Assembly: GCA_003014445.1 (NCBI GenBank) | Contig: PYGH01000004.1 | Span: 62,001 to 126,000 of the forward strand | Direction of reading: 5' to 3' | Length of the DNA stretch: 64,000 bases | DNA from: Fusobacterium naviforme | Lineage (GTDB): Bacteria; Bacillota; Clostridia; Lachnospirales; Lachnospiraceae | Part shown: piece after piece, positions 36,983-45,585 of the stretch | How the letters are laid out: each line of letters starts with the position of its first letter | How positions within the stretch are numbered: the first letter of the stretch is position 1 | Notes under the pieces: generated by a model | Seen by the model: the letters and a program-made list of their open reading frames with translations, nothing else | Database searches by the model: none | Told to the model about the DNA's origin: nothing | Made by a program: the position numbers and the translations under genes

Positions 36983-38272
36983 TCAGTTCATCATCAGATC
37001 TGGCAGAAACAGACTGAGCTGCGGAACAAAAGCAATCAGCAGTATGGCGAAAATCAACGGAATATAGAGAGGAAGCATGGCCCTGGAGAGCCTTGCAAAC
37101 CCCATATGCGTCAGACTGTTAACAACAAACAGCATGCTTCCCACCGGCGGTGTACATCCGCCAAAGGTCAGGGTCACAACCATAATCAACCCAAAATGAA
37201 CAGGATCAATACCGATCGCCTTGATCACCGGCATCAAAATCGGTGTCAGGACAACAAGAGCCTGCGACGCCTGCATAAAAAAGCCGATAAAGATAAGAAC
37301 CGCCAGAATCATCAGCATTAAAATATACTTATTATCCGTAACTCCCAACATGAGTTTTACAATCAGATCCGGCGCCTTACTCATAGTCAACACCCAGCTG
37401 AAGCAGCTTGCCGCTGCCAGTATGAACATATTTTCCATACTGTTGACACCGACGGTCTGCAGCGATTTAAAGAACTGTACAGGTTTAATATTGCGATAGA
37501 CAAAAAATCCAATCACAATTCCATATAAAACTGCAATTGCTGCACTCTCGGTAGGAGTAAAAATACCGCTCATCGTCCCGCCAATGATAATAATCGGCAT
37601 CATTAAGGCAGAGAATCCATCAACCAGCGCGTGTCTTCTTTCCTTTGCACTGGCCTTCGGATAGCTGGGATAATCCATCTTTATGGAATAAAAATGCGTA
37701 TAGACCATTTGAGCTCCGGCAATGACCATCCCAGGGACGATGCCCGCAATCAACAGACGACCGACATCCGTTCCGGATAAAATTCCATACAGAACCAAAG
37801 TAATACTGGGAGGGATGATAGGGCCCACGCAGCTAGAGGCAACTGTAATTGCAGCTGAAAAATCCAGATCATACCCTTCCTTGACCATCGCCGGAATAAG
37901 AGAAGAACCCAGAGCCGCAGTATCTGCGGTAGCCGATCCCGAAACTCCGGCAAAAAATACGGACGCTACTATATTTACCTGTGCAAGTCCGCCCTTCAGA
38001 TGCCCGACAAGAACCTTCGACAGCGTAATGATTTTATCTGTGACTCCGGAGATGTTCATTAACTCTCCGGCCATAAAGAAAAACGGAATTGCCAGCATAG
38101 TAAATGAATTGGCCCCCGCTACCATTCGCTGCACAATCATGGAAAATGCCGTCCCGGATGCAAGCATATATCCCGCAGAAGCAATACCCAGAGAAAAAGC
38201 TACCGGCACCCCCAGGAGCATCAGCACTACCAGTGCAAGGAAAAAGAGTACAACAACAGTTACACCACTCAT
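36983..38272 (-). CDS. dctM: TRAP transporter large membrane subunit DctM (second system)
   Basis: 429 residues, twelve-helix TRAP permease. Typical segments: AIPFFFMAGELMNISG, VFFAGVSGSATADTAALG, GPIIPPSITLVLYG, and the C-terminal TFGGCTPPVGSMLFV. It overlaps dctQ by 4 bases. Sequence differs widely from the first DctM, so the two systems handle different solutes. Confidence 0.95.
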   Translation of the reverse strand: MSGVTVVVLFFLALVVLMLLGVPVAFSLGIASAGYMLASGTAFSMIVQRMVAGANSFTMLAIPFFFMAGELMNISGVTDKIITLSKVLVGHLKGGLAQVNIVASVFFAGVSGSATADTAALGSSLIPAMVKEGYDLDFSAAITVASSCVGPIIPPSITLVLYGILSGTDVGRLLIAGIVPGMVIAGAQMVYTHFYSIKMDYPSYPKASAKERRHALVDGFSALMMPIIIIGGTMSGIFTPTESAAIAVLYGIVIGFFVYRNIKPVQFFKSLQTVGVNSMENMFILAAASCFSWVLTMSKAPDLIVKLMLGVTDNKYILMLMILAVLIFIGFFMQASQALVVLTPILMPVIKAIGIDPVHFGLIMVVTLTFGGCTPPVGSMLFVVNSLTHMGFARLSRAMLPLYIPLIFAILLIAFVPQLSLFLPDLMMN

Positions 38273-38898
38273 GCTCTCACCCCCTTCGCTTTTTGCTTCA
38301 GCTTCTTCTTTTCTCTGTTTTCTGTCTCATAGCGGGCAATGAGACTTGCCACGGAACTGTCCTCCGCATTCTCCTCCATCTCCAGATCCGCATCCTTCAG
38401 ATAAAATTCATGACGCCGAAACCTCCTGAGGTCAAAACACCATCGCAGTACGGTCATGATCGCGATCAGCATAAGTCCCACTGTTCCCGCAAGTCTCCAC
38501 GCATAAGCCGGAATGGGCAACGCACCGATAGCTCCCTTTCCTGCTGCCTTCAGCAGCATAATGCTCTGAGAGGATCCGATGAAGCAAAATCCCAAAATTG
38601 CAGCCTGCCTCAGGGTATAAACAACAAACTGTACCGGTCTCGAAAATTTTTCGGTGATAATGTTTATTTTCATCATGCCATCATCATAGCTCGAAACTGC
38701 AGCTCCTATAAAACAAAGCCATACGACCAGAAACCGAACCAGCTCTTCGCTCCATATCAGCGAGTGCCGAAAGACATATCTGCATATCACCTGTAAACAG
38801 GTGACAAAAATAATGATTGCAAAGATCAGTCCGACTGCAGTTCGCAATAGCTTTGCATAATCACGATCATTTTTCATCAGAATATCCTCTGTATCCAT
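38269..38898 (-). CDS. dctQ: TRAP transporter small membrane subunit DctQ (second system)
   Basis: 209 residues with four helices and DctQ features CRYVFRHSLIWSEELVRFLVVW and a conserved C-terminal charged tail (EMEENAEDSSVASLIARYETENREKKKLKQK). It starts 12 bases after the creatininase-like gene and is coupled to dctM. Confidence 0.92.
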   Translation of the reverse strand: MDTEDILMKNDRDYAKLLRTAVGLIFAIIIFVTCLQVICRYVFRHSLIWSEELVRFLVVWLCFIGAAVSSYDDGMMKINIITEKFSRPVQFVVYTLRQAAILGFCFIGSSQSIMLLKAAGKGAIGALPIPAYAWRLAGTVGLMLIAIMTVLRWCFDLRRFRRHEFYLKDADLEMEENAEDSSVASLIARYETENREKKKLKQKAKGVRA

Positions 38899-38910
38899 TT
38901 ATTTGAATAA

Positions 38911-39636
38911 TCAAAACGACTCCTGTATGCAGCTCATGATGCGGTCGACGCATCGCTTCACAATTTTTTCTCCCTTTTCTCTGGTCGCCACTGTTGCATC
39001 TCCGATCATACCATTTTCTGTCTTCTCAGTGAATTTCCCATACTGAAGAATATCCGGAAAGCGGTTTGTTCTGCTCTGTGTACAGGTAATCTCCTCATGA
39101 TCCACCATGTCCGGATACAGATACATCATCACACTGGTTCCGCACTCACTTGCATGCCCATGACACATAGGCCCCGCGTAATCAAATATATCATCTGAAG
39201 CATTTGCCGCTGTAAATCTCCACCAGTCAATCTGAATCGCCTTGATTCCCTCATCAAGATGCTTTTTGATCAGATAGCTGACTGTATCGACATTTCCCGC
39301 ATGACCTGTAATAAAAACAAAGTTTTTTGCCCCATCCCTGATCAGAATATCCATCAGAGCCTCCAGATAGTCTTCCAGAATCTTTCTGGGAAGCACAAAG
39401 GTACAGGGAAATGCCGCCAATGCGCTGGATTCTCCCATCTCAACAGTCGGTGCAATCAAAGCTCCCGTTTTCTCCGCCAGAATCTCAGCAATTTTCTCAG
39501 CCACCAGCAGATCCGTCCCCATGGGAAGCTGTGGCCCGTAGACCTCACAGGCTCCGGTTGGAATGATAACCGTCGGATTATTCTTAATGCGCTCAAGATA
39601 CTTTTTCCCAGACAGCTTACGAATATGATTTTCCAT
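38911..39636 (-). CDS. Creatininase-family amidohydrolase
   Basis: 241 residues. Metal-site residues of the creatinine amidohydrolase/MftE/ArfB family are seen in PTGACEVYGPQLPMGTD (Glu, Asp), FITGHAGN (His) and the later HGHASECGTS (Glu). These enzymes open cyclic amides or hydrolyse formamide-type bonds. First gene of the operon with a TRAP importer and an M20 hydrolase, so a ring-opening step on an imported cyclic amide is plausible but inferred. Confidence 0.88.
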   Translation of the reverse strand: MENHIRKLSGKKYLERIKNNPTVIIPTGACEVYGPQLPMGTDLLVAEKIAEILAEKTGALIAPTVEMGESSALAAFPCTFVLPRKILEDYLEALMDILIRDGAKNFVFITGHAGNVDTVSYLIKKHLDEGIKAIQIDWWRFTAANASDDIFDYAGPMCHGHASECGTSVMMYLYPDMVDHEEITCTQSRTNRFPDILQYGKFTEKTENGMIGDATVATREKGEKIVKRCVDRIMSCIQESF

Positions 39637-39679
39637 AATGATCTACCCCCTCACTGACTCATCCGATAGAAATAACGAG

Positions 39680-39719
39680 TTGATTTTCCTGCTGTATTTT
39701 CTTATAATTCATAAAAATA
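39680..39719 (+). promoter_or_regulatory. lysR promoter and AT-rich palindrome in the divergent region
   Basis: TTGATT (39680-39685), 17-base spacer, TATAAT (39703-39708) drives the LysR gene. An imperfect palindrome ATTTT...AAAAT (39697-39719) overlaps the -10, where a LysR regulator could bind to control itself and the divergent operon. Confidence 0.55.
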
Positions 39720-39818
39720 CAACAAATATTTATTATTACACTTACTATTTTACAAAGCTGCAGCCCGAAAGTGAAATTACATATCAGTATGTCGTCATGA
39801 TGGAAAGGTATCATTGTT

Positions 39819-40706
39819 ATGAATATCGAGGATATCCGCTGCTTTATCAGCCTTGCAGAATGTCTTAATTTTACAAAGTCTGCGGCTCAGGAGCATATCA
39901 CCCAGGCTGCCATGAGCCGCAAGATTGCCCGTCTGGAAAATGAGCTGAATGTAAAATTATTCTACCGCGATAAGCATCAGGTTACGCTTACGCCAGCCGG
40001 GCAGGAGTTCTACTATCAATCCCGCAAATTGATCACCAGCTACAGGGACTCGGTGAATCTTGTTAAAAACATACACAACGGTTTCGTCAATAAGCTTCGT
40101 ATCGGAGTGGGAATTTACGAGCATGCTCTTCTCAGCTCCTTCCTCGGAGACCAGTATCCGCTTGGCTCAGAAATAAAATTTCACTGCTTTCAATATCGCT
40201 ACCGCCAGCTGATGCAGTTGTTTAATCAGAATATGCTGGATGTGATCATTTCCTCCGATCAGTTTTTTTCTGAGCTCCAACCCGGCCAGGTAAACACCTA
40301 CTTAGTCAGCAACACGGACTGGAAGGTTGCAGTCAACAAAAACAATCCTCTTGCAGAGCAGAAAATACTGAGCTCAGAGCATCTGAAAAATGCAACCTTG
40401 CTTACCATGTACGAGGGAAGCATGAGTGAAGTGATCCCATACTATCAGCCCATGTTTACCTTCCATGAAATCATACAGGTGAACTCAACTGAAACCAAGT
40501 TACTGATGATCAATGCAAATGCCGGAATCGGCTTTATTCCGGCATTTATATCAATCGATCAGTACCATTCCATCATTGAGAAAGAACTCGTCATCCCCTA
40601 CCGGCCAAGGCGCTTCTACATCGTCTGCCGCAAAAACGATCCGCATCCCTACGTAAACCATTTTGTCAACGCTTTTGCAGAATACAGAAAATCATACCTG
40701 GTCTGA
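39819..40706 (+). CDS. LysR-family transcriptional regulator
   Basis: 295 residues. Residues 1-60 are the winged helix-turn-helix (MNIEDIRCFISLAECLNFTKSAAQEHITQAAMSRKIARLENELNVKLFYR); the rest is a periplasmic-binding-protein-like effector domain. It is transcribed divergently from the creatininase/TRAP/M20 operon, the classic arrangement for a LysR regulator responding to the substrate of its neighbours. Its leader of about 100 bases is AT-rich. Confidence 0.94.
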   Translation: MNIEDIRCFISLAECLNFTKSAAQEHITQAAMSRKIARLENELNVKLFYRDKHQVTLTPAGQEFYYQSRKLITSYRDSVNLVKNIHNGFVNKLRIGVGIYEHALLSSFLGDQYPLGSEIKFHCFQYRYRQLMQLFNQNMLDVIISSDQFFSELQPGQVNTYLVSNTDWKVAVNKNNPLAEQKILSSEHLKNATLLTMYEGSMSEVIPYYQPMFTFHEIIQVNSTETKLLMINANAGIGFIPAFISIDQYHSIIEKELVIPYRPRRFYIVCRKNDPHPYVNHFVNAFAEYRKSYLV

Positions 40707-40750
40707 TACACTCTTCCGAACTGTCTTGACACAAAATATGCTTTACAGAT

Positions 40751-40799
40751 AAATATCCCGGCTGTACTGTGACGAAGCCACAGTACAGCCGGGATATTT
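40751..40799. terminator. Bidirectional terminator between lysR and AEC transporter
   Basis: A long perfect stem: ATATCCCGGCTGTACTGTG pairs with CACAGTACAGCCGGGATAT around a 7-base loop, flanked by A and T runs. It serves both converging genes. Confidence 0.92.
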
Positions 40800-40802
40800 C
40801 TG

Positions 40803-41744
40803 TCAGAACATTCCCATATTCTGCATGAGTGTAATCCAGAAAAAGAGCGTCACGACAGAAAGTGTCGTTGACAACACGACCTCCTCCCCTGCGAGCTCCG
40901 CATCCGCGCCCATGGCCTGGGCCATGGGAAAGGTCGCCGTCGCCACCGGCGTGGCGTAAAGCGTGAATACGACAAAGCGCTCCATCGCATCAAAGCCAAG
41001 GGCCCAGCCGAGCAGCAGCATGATCGCCGGAACTACCATAAGCTTCGTCACGAGGATTCCAATGAGATAGCGCATGTTCCTTCTCATCGCTCCAAATTCC
41101 AGCGTTCCGCCGAGAATAAAGAGGGCGAGCGGAGTCGTCATGTCTGAATACTGCCGCACCACTTTCATCGCAGTATACGGAACCCGAATGCCCAGCGCAC
41201 GAAAGGCGAGTCCCACAAGCACACCCAGCACCAGAGGATTCATGACAATATTTCTGAGCAGCTCCAGAAGGCTGCTCCGCTCTCTCCCGGAGAAGTATTC
41301 GAGCAGCACCACCGCTGAGAGATTGTAGATCGGTACGATCAGCACGACAAGCGCTGTCGCGAGCGCCACAGGTCCGTCACCGAACATGGTCCGCGTGATC
41401 GGGATTGCAAACAGCAGGATATTGCTCCGGTATATACCTTGAATCAGAACCGGAACCTTCTGTCTGTCCCGCACCAGACGGGCGGTGATCAGTGTACTGA
41501 GCAGGATCACCACGATCACCGAGAGTATGGAAAACAGCATGAAGGAGGGACTGATTACAGTCTCGCTGCTCATGGAATAGATGTTATCGAACATCATCAG
41601 CGGAAAGAAAGCGGTGAAGACCAGTGCATTCAGCTTTCGCAGAAATTCCATAGATGCAATGCCGCATCTCCTCACGCCATAACCAAAGCTCATGTACAGT
41701 ACAAAGGGCAGTACCGCATTCAGGGATACCATCAAACTATTCAC
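40803..41744 (-). CDS. AEC-family transporter (auxin efflux carrier type permease)
   Basis: 313 residues with about ten helices arranged as two inverted repeats of five. Family features: FPLMMFDNIYSMS, NPLVLGVLVGLAF, DMTTPLALFILGGTLEFG, FTLYATPVATATFPMAQAMG. Bacterial members export or import organic acids such as malate. Single gene; no partner suggests a substrate. Confidence 0.9.
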   Translation of the reverse strand: MNSLMVSLNAVLPFVLYMSFGYGVRRCGIASMEFLRKLNALVFTAFFPLMMFDNIYSMSSETVISPSFMLFSILSVIVVILLSTLITARLVRDRQKVPVLIQGIYRSNILLFAIPITRTMFGDGPVALATALVVLIVPIYNLSAVVLLEYFSGRERSSLLELLRNIVMNPLVLGVLVGLAFRALGIRVPYTAMKVVRQYSDMTTPLALFILGGTLEFGAMRRNMRYLIGILVTKLMVVPAIMLLLGWALGFDAMERFVVFTLYATPVATATFPMAQAMGADAELAGEEVVLSTTLSVVTLFFWITLMQNMGMF

Positions 41745-41780
41745 TGCTTCTCTCCTTCAGGCTGTTTTACCATCGGACAA

Positions 41781-41813
41781 GGAGTCACCCTGTGCACAGC
41801 ACAGGGTGACTCC
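41781..41813 (-). terminator. Perfect 15-bp hairpin downstream of the SPFH gene
   Basis: GGAGTCACCCTGTGC (41781-41795) pairs with GCACAGGGTGACTCC (41799-41813) around 3 bases. No T-run follows, but position after the SPFH gene stop fits a transcript end. Confidence 0.6.
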
Positions 41814-41837
41814 CATACTCCTCACATCAGATTCCAA

Positions 41838-43133
41838 TCAGGTAATATCCTCGTCTCCAAAGGGATCTCCGCACTCAGGGCAGAACTTCGGAGGATTGGT
41901 CGGATCCTCAGGCTGCCAGCCGCACTTGTCGCACTTGTACTGCGGCACGCCTGCAGGCTTCTTGCTGCCGCACTCCTGGCAGAACTTCCCCTGATTTACC
42001 TTGCCGCAGGACGGGCAGGTCCACTGCCCCGCTGTCCCCGCTCCGGCTGTCGCACCGGCCGCCGCGGAATGCGGCTGCATCTGAGGCGCCGCCGCCTGCG
42101 CCTGCTGCTGTTGCATCTGTTGCTGCTGTCCCATGGCGAAGAGGCCCTGTGCATTCATGCCGCCGGCATTTCCCGCCATATTCATACCCGCGAAGGCCAT
42201 CATCGGCCCTGCGCTCTGATTGCTCGCCGCCGCCTGCATCGCCGCCGCCTGTGCGCCGACCAGATGTGCCGCCGCCATGTTCGGATTGCGGAAGGTCGCA
42301 TTGCGCTGCAGCTCCTTGATCATCTTCTCATCTTCCTCGCTCGCCTTGATGCTGGAGACGCCGAAGGAGATGATCTCGATGCCGCGCAGATCGCGCCATT
42401 TCTCCGAAAGAATATTATTCAGCGCGTCCGCGAGCTCCATGGTATGCCCCGGCACCGCCGAATAGCGTATCCCCATATCAGAGATCTTTGCGAAGGCCGG
42501 CTGCAGCGCTGTGAGCAGCTCTGTCTTCAGCTGACTGTCAATCTGATCTCTGCGATACTCCTGCGCCTGATTTCCACAGACATGCGTGTAGAACAGGATG
42601 GGGTCAGTCAGCTTATAGCTGTACTCACCGAAGCAGCGCACTGCGATATCAAGATCCAATCCAATGTTCTGATCTACCACACGGAAGGGAACCGGGTTTG
42701 CCGTCCCGTATTTGTTCCCCATGATCTCCTTGGTGTTCAGATAATACACCCTCTGGTCCTTCGGCGGCTCCCCTCCGAAGGTGAAACGCTTGCCGATATT
42801 CTGGAAGCTCTGTACAACGCTCTCACTCAGGGATCCGTAAAAAATTGAGGGCTCGGAGGAACTGTCGTAGGTAAATTCACCGGGCTCCGCGCAGATCTCA
42901 GCGACCTTGCCCTGATCTACGATGATCATGCACTGCCCGTCTGCCACCGCTATAACGGAGCCATTGGAGATAATATTGTCGCTTCCCTTGGTGTTGGAGG
43001 ATCTTGCTCCGCTGCGCTTATGACCCCTGGTCATCAGCACATCCATCTCCAGTGCTTCGCAGTAGAAATATTCGCGCCACTGGTCCGCCAGTACGCCTCC
43101 CGCCGCTCCGGCTATTGCCTTAATCAGTCCCAT
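41838..43133 (-). CDS. SPFH-domain protein with C-terminal double zinc ribbon
   Basis: 431 residues from ATG 43133 (MGLIKAIAG), with AAAGGAG upstream. Residues about 20-300 are an SPFH (stomatin/flotillin-like, virion-core-protein type) domain; then a Gln/Ala/Met-rich linker (about 300-370) and two zinc ribbons (CPSCGKVNQGKFCQECG and CDKCGWQ...FCPECG). Similar proteins are called YdjI-like and often sit with membrane-stress or protein-quality systems. The function is not established. A small membrane protein gene lies 88 bases upstream. Confidence 0.9.
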   Translation of the reverse strand: MGLIKAIAGAAGGVLADQWREYFYCEALEMDVLMTRGHKRSGARSSNTKGSDNIISNGSVIAVADGQCMIIVDQGKVAEICAEPGEFTYDSSSEPSIFYGSLSESVVQSFQNIGKRFTFGGEPPKDQRVYYLNTKEIMGNKYGTANPVPFRVVDQNIGLDLDIAVRCFGEYSYKLTDPILFYTHVCGNQAQEYRRDQIDSQLKTELLTALQPAFAKISDMGIRYSAVPGHTMELADALNNILSEKWRDLRGIEIISFGVSSIKASEEDEKMIKELQRNATFRNPNMAAAHLVGAQAAAMQAAASNQSAGPMMAFAGMNMAGNAGGMNAQGLFAMGQQQQMQQQQAQAAAPQMQPHSAAAGATAGAGTAGQWTCPSCGKVNQGKFCQECGSKKPAGVPQYKCDKCGWQPEDPTNPPKFCPECGDPFGDEDIT

Positions 43134-43221
43134 GCCTGCTCCTTTCATTGGCAAAAGTTACTTTTGTTCTATTCAAGATTTTACCAGAAATATTTCAGAA
43201 AAAACAGTGCATAATACAGAA

Positions 43222-43332
43222 TTACGCCTTCTTTTTGGGATTCGTCATGCGATGTCCCGTGTACATGCAGATCACTGCGCTGATGAACATAATGACTGCA
43301 CTGTACTTGTGCCACTTCCTATAATTTTTCAT
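43222..43332 (-). CDS. Small single-helix membrane protein (36 aa)
   Basis: ATG 43332 to TAA 43222, with GGAGGAAGGAC upstream. The peptide begins MKNYRKWHKYSAVIMFISAV, continues as a hydrophobic helix to about residue 26 and ends in a basic tail (MTNPKKKA). The strong ribosome site and helix-plus-basic-tail design support a real gene. Function unknown; it lies between the CPBP protease and SPFH genes on the same strand. Confidence 0.65.
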   Translation of the reverse strand: MKNYRKWHKYSAVIMFISAVICMYTGHRMTNPKKKA

Positions 43333-43369
43333 GTCCTTCCTCCTTCTATTTTCTCTTCATGGGCCGAGT

Positions 43370-44269
43370 TCAGATGATTTCTATTGTATCGGAAGCCCCG
43401 GCTCTCCGGAAACGGAAGCTTCCTGTGCGCCGCACCGTATCTACAGAATAGAGCAGCGGCAGGCAGAGCAGCATCTCAAACAGCACCAGCCATTCATACA
43501 GTGCATCTGTCGGCAGCCAGCCGGCAGCCTCCGTAAGAAAATTATTCAAAATATGAATCGTGATCGTGATGTCCAGCCGCCGTGTTCTCTCATACACGAT
43601 CCCCAGCACAATTCCCAGAAGCGCGGTGTAAACCACCTGCACCGGCTCCATATGAAAGAGCCCGAAGAGCAGCCCCGAGACGATTGCCGGCATCATCCCC
43701 CGCCTCACCCGGTCCAGCACATTGATGATGAGCCCGCGGAACAGTATCTCCTCGACCACGGGCCCCAGCAGCACGGTGGAGAAGAGCATAAAGGGATAGT
43801 CTCCGGGCTGAACGCCGTCCCAGGTCTCACTGAAGCTGTCCAGACTCTCCTGCCAGAAGGCATTCGGAAGCAGCACATGCTCCAGCAGAACAAACCAGAG
43901 ATTTGAGATCCCCAGTGCACCCAGCGCATACAGCAGGCAGAGTCCGAAGTGACGCAGCGTGAAGTCCCCTGCGGAGAGCCCGGGCGCTCCTGTACGCCCA
44001 CGAAAGAAATAGCAGTAGCCCCAGCCGTAGAGAAAAAAGAGCGGCAGCGTGAGCAGGCTGTCCAGAAGGAAGGGAAGTCTATCCATCCACTCCAGCTGCT
44101 CCTCATAGAACATCTCCCCCAGTAAAACCATAAACATATCCTGTATCAGCGAATAGCTCGCGGTGAGCAGCAGCGCCAGCAGAAGAAGACGCACAGCCCT
44201 TCCCGCTCCCGGCCTCTCCTTCCGCTGCTCCGGGAGCCGCAGCTCCTGTCCCATATCGCTCATCCCCAT
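43370..44269 (-). CDS. CPBP-family intramembrane metalloprotease
   Basis: 299 residues with about eight helices. The CPBP motifs are intact: EEILFRG (motif 1), FGLFHMEP (motif 2) and HILNNFL (motif 3), which form the zinc/glutamate catalytic site. Bacterial members process membrane peptides or confer bacteriocin immunity; the substrate is unknown. It follows yaaA closely and precedes the small membrane gene. Confidence 0.9.
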   Translation of the reverse strand: MGMSDMGQELRLPEQRKERPGAGRAVRLLLLALLLTASYSLIQDMFMVLLGEMFYEEQLEWMDRLPFLLDSLLTLPLFFLYGWGYCYFFRGRTGAPGLSAGDFTLRHFGLCLLYALGALGISNLWFVLLEHVLLPNAFWQESLDSFSETWDGVQPGDYPFMLFSTVLLGPVVEEILFRGLIINVLDRVRRGMMPAIVSGLLFGLFHMEPVQVVYTALLGIVLGIVYERTRRLDITITIHILNNFLTEAAGWLPTDALYEWLVLFEMLLCLPLLYSVDTVRRTGSFRFRRAGASDTIEII

Positions 44270-44288
44270 CCCATCATCCTTTCATGCC

Positions 44289-45038
44289 TCATGCCCTTTT
44301 TAAGAACAGATATTCCCGCTCGTCGGAGCCCGCCTCATCAAAACAAAAGCCCAGCCCCGTAAACTTCTTTGCGGTCTCCACAGACTCAGCCTCCTGCTCT
44401 GCGAGAAAACGAACCATCTCTCCCCGTGCCATCTTCGCAAGCGTCGCCTTCTGAATCCTCCTTCCGGCCTTCTCCTCAGCAAAAACACAGCTGACAAAGC
44501 GGACATCCCCCTCGGGAATCCAGGGCTCTACGGCCCGCGAATACTCCTTTGACGCGAGATTCAGCACCTCGCGTTCTCCATCCGCAAGCAGCGCACGACA
44601 GGGCGCAGCTCCCCAGTACGCGTAGAGATCCTTTGCGCCGCCGACAGAAAGCTTCGCCTGCATCTCAAGGCGATAGGGGACTATGCCGTCAAAGGGCCGC
44701 AGCACCCCATAAAAGCCGGACAGAATGCGCAGCGTGCGCTGCAGGTATTCCAGCGCCTTCCCACTCATAACCTTCGGCGCCATGTACTGATACTGCAGCC
44801 CCTCATAGCAGAGAATCGCAGGGCTTAGGTTCCGGTCAAGCTCCATCTCCTGAACACGCTCGAAGTTCAGCTCCGCAAGCTTTTCATTGCAGCCCCAGAG
44901 CTGCCGGAGCTCCTCAAAGCCCTTCTCCCTGAGACACCGCCTTATCTCCTCTGCGCGCCCTAAAAAGCACGGCTCAGTCCTCCAGGGAAGTGCATCCTCC
45001 CGGTTCATCTTCTTTGCAGGTGAAATGATTATCCTCAT
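44289..45038 (-). CDS. yaaA: YaaA-family peroxide-stress protein
   Basis: 249 residues, full length for the family (DUF328). It starts MRIIISPAKKMN, and contains YEGLQYQYMAP, LSGFYGVLRPFDGIVPYRLEM and NLASKEYSRAV. In E. coli YaaA limits free iron and binds DNA under hydrogen peroxide stress. It lies beside a peroxiredoxin gene, which fits an oxidative-stress role. Confidence 0.93.
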   Translation of the reverse strand: MRIIISPAKKMNREDALPWRTEPCFLGRAEEIRRCLREKGFEELRQLWGCNEKLAELNFERVQEMELDRNLSPAILCYEGLQYQYMAPKVMSGKALEYLQRTLRILSGFYGVLRPFDGIVPYRLEMQAKLSVGGAKDLYAYWGAAPCRALLADGEREVLNLASKEYSRAVEPWIPEGDVRFVSCVFAEEKAGRRIQKATLAKMARGEMVRFLAEQEAESVETAKKFTGLGFCFDEAGSDEREYLFLKRA

Positions 45039-45062
45039 CTGAAGCTCCCAGATTCTTGCATT

Positions 45063-45515
45063 TTACAGTGTTTCCAGCATCTGCTGCGGATTCTCCGCCG
45101 CCTTCACCTTGCCAAAGGCCTTCACAATCACGCCGTTCTCATCTATGAGGTAGCTTGTCCGAACAACTCCCATGCTGACCTTTCCGTAATTCTTCTTCTC
45201 CTTCCAGACATCGTAGGCCTGAATGCACTGAAGCTCCGGATCCGAGAGGAGAGTAAAGGGAAGACCGTACTTCTCCTCAAATTTCTTGTGCGACTGCACA
45301 CTGTCCTTGCTGACCCCCAGCACCACAGCTCCCTTCTCCGTAAACTGCGGATAGAGTTCCCCAAAGCTGCAGGCCTGCTTCGTGCAGCCGGGCGTGTTGT
45401 CCCGCGGATAGAAGTAGAGCACAACCTTTCTGCCCAGGTAGTCCCTCAGACTGTGCAGCTCTCCGTTCTGATCCGGCAGCGTAAACTCCGGCGCCTTTGT
45501 TCCGATTTCCAGCAT
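45063..45515 (-). CDS. bcp: Thiol peroxidase, Bcp/PrxQ-type peroxiredoxin
   Basis: 150 residues from ATG 45515, with AAGGAG upstream. The peroxidatic Cys and resolving Cys are five apart in FYPRDNTPGCTKQACSF, the Bcp atypical two-Cys pattern. It reduces peroxides in the cytoplasm using thioredoxin. It lies 24 bases upstream of yaaA. Confidence 0.95.
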   Translation of the reverse strand: MLEIGTKAPEFTLPDQNGELHSLRDYLGRKVVLYFYPRDNTPGCTKQACSFGELYPQFTEKGAVVLGVSKDSVQSHKKFEEKYGLPFTLLSDPELQCIQAYDVWKEKKNYGKVSMGVVRTSYLIDENGVIVKAFGKVKAAENPQQMLETL

Positions 45516-45585
45516 GGTAATGTCTCCTTCCGGCTTCCGCCTCTGTGTAATAGTCTGCATGACCCTCGCTTCAATCCCACCCGGC

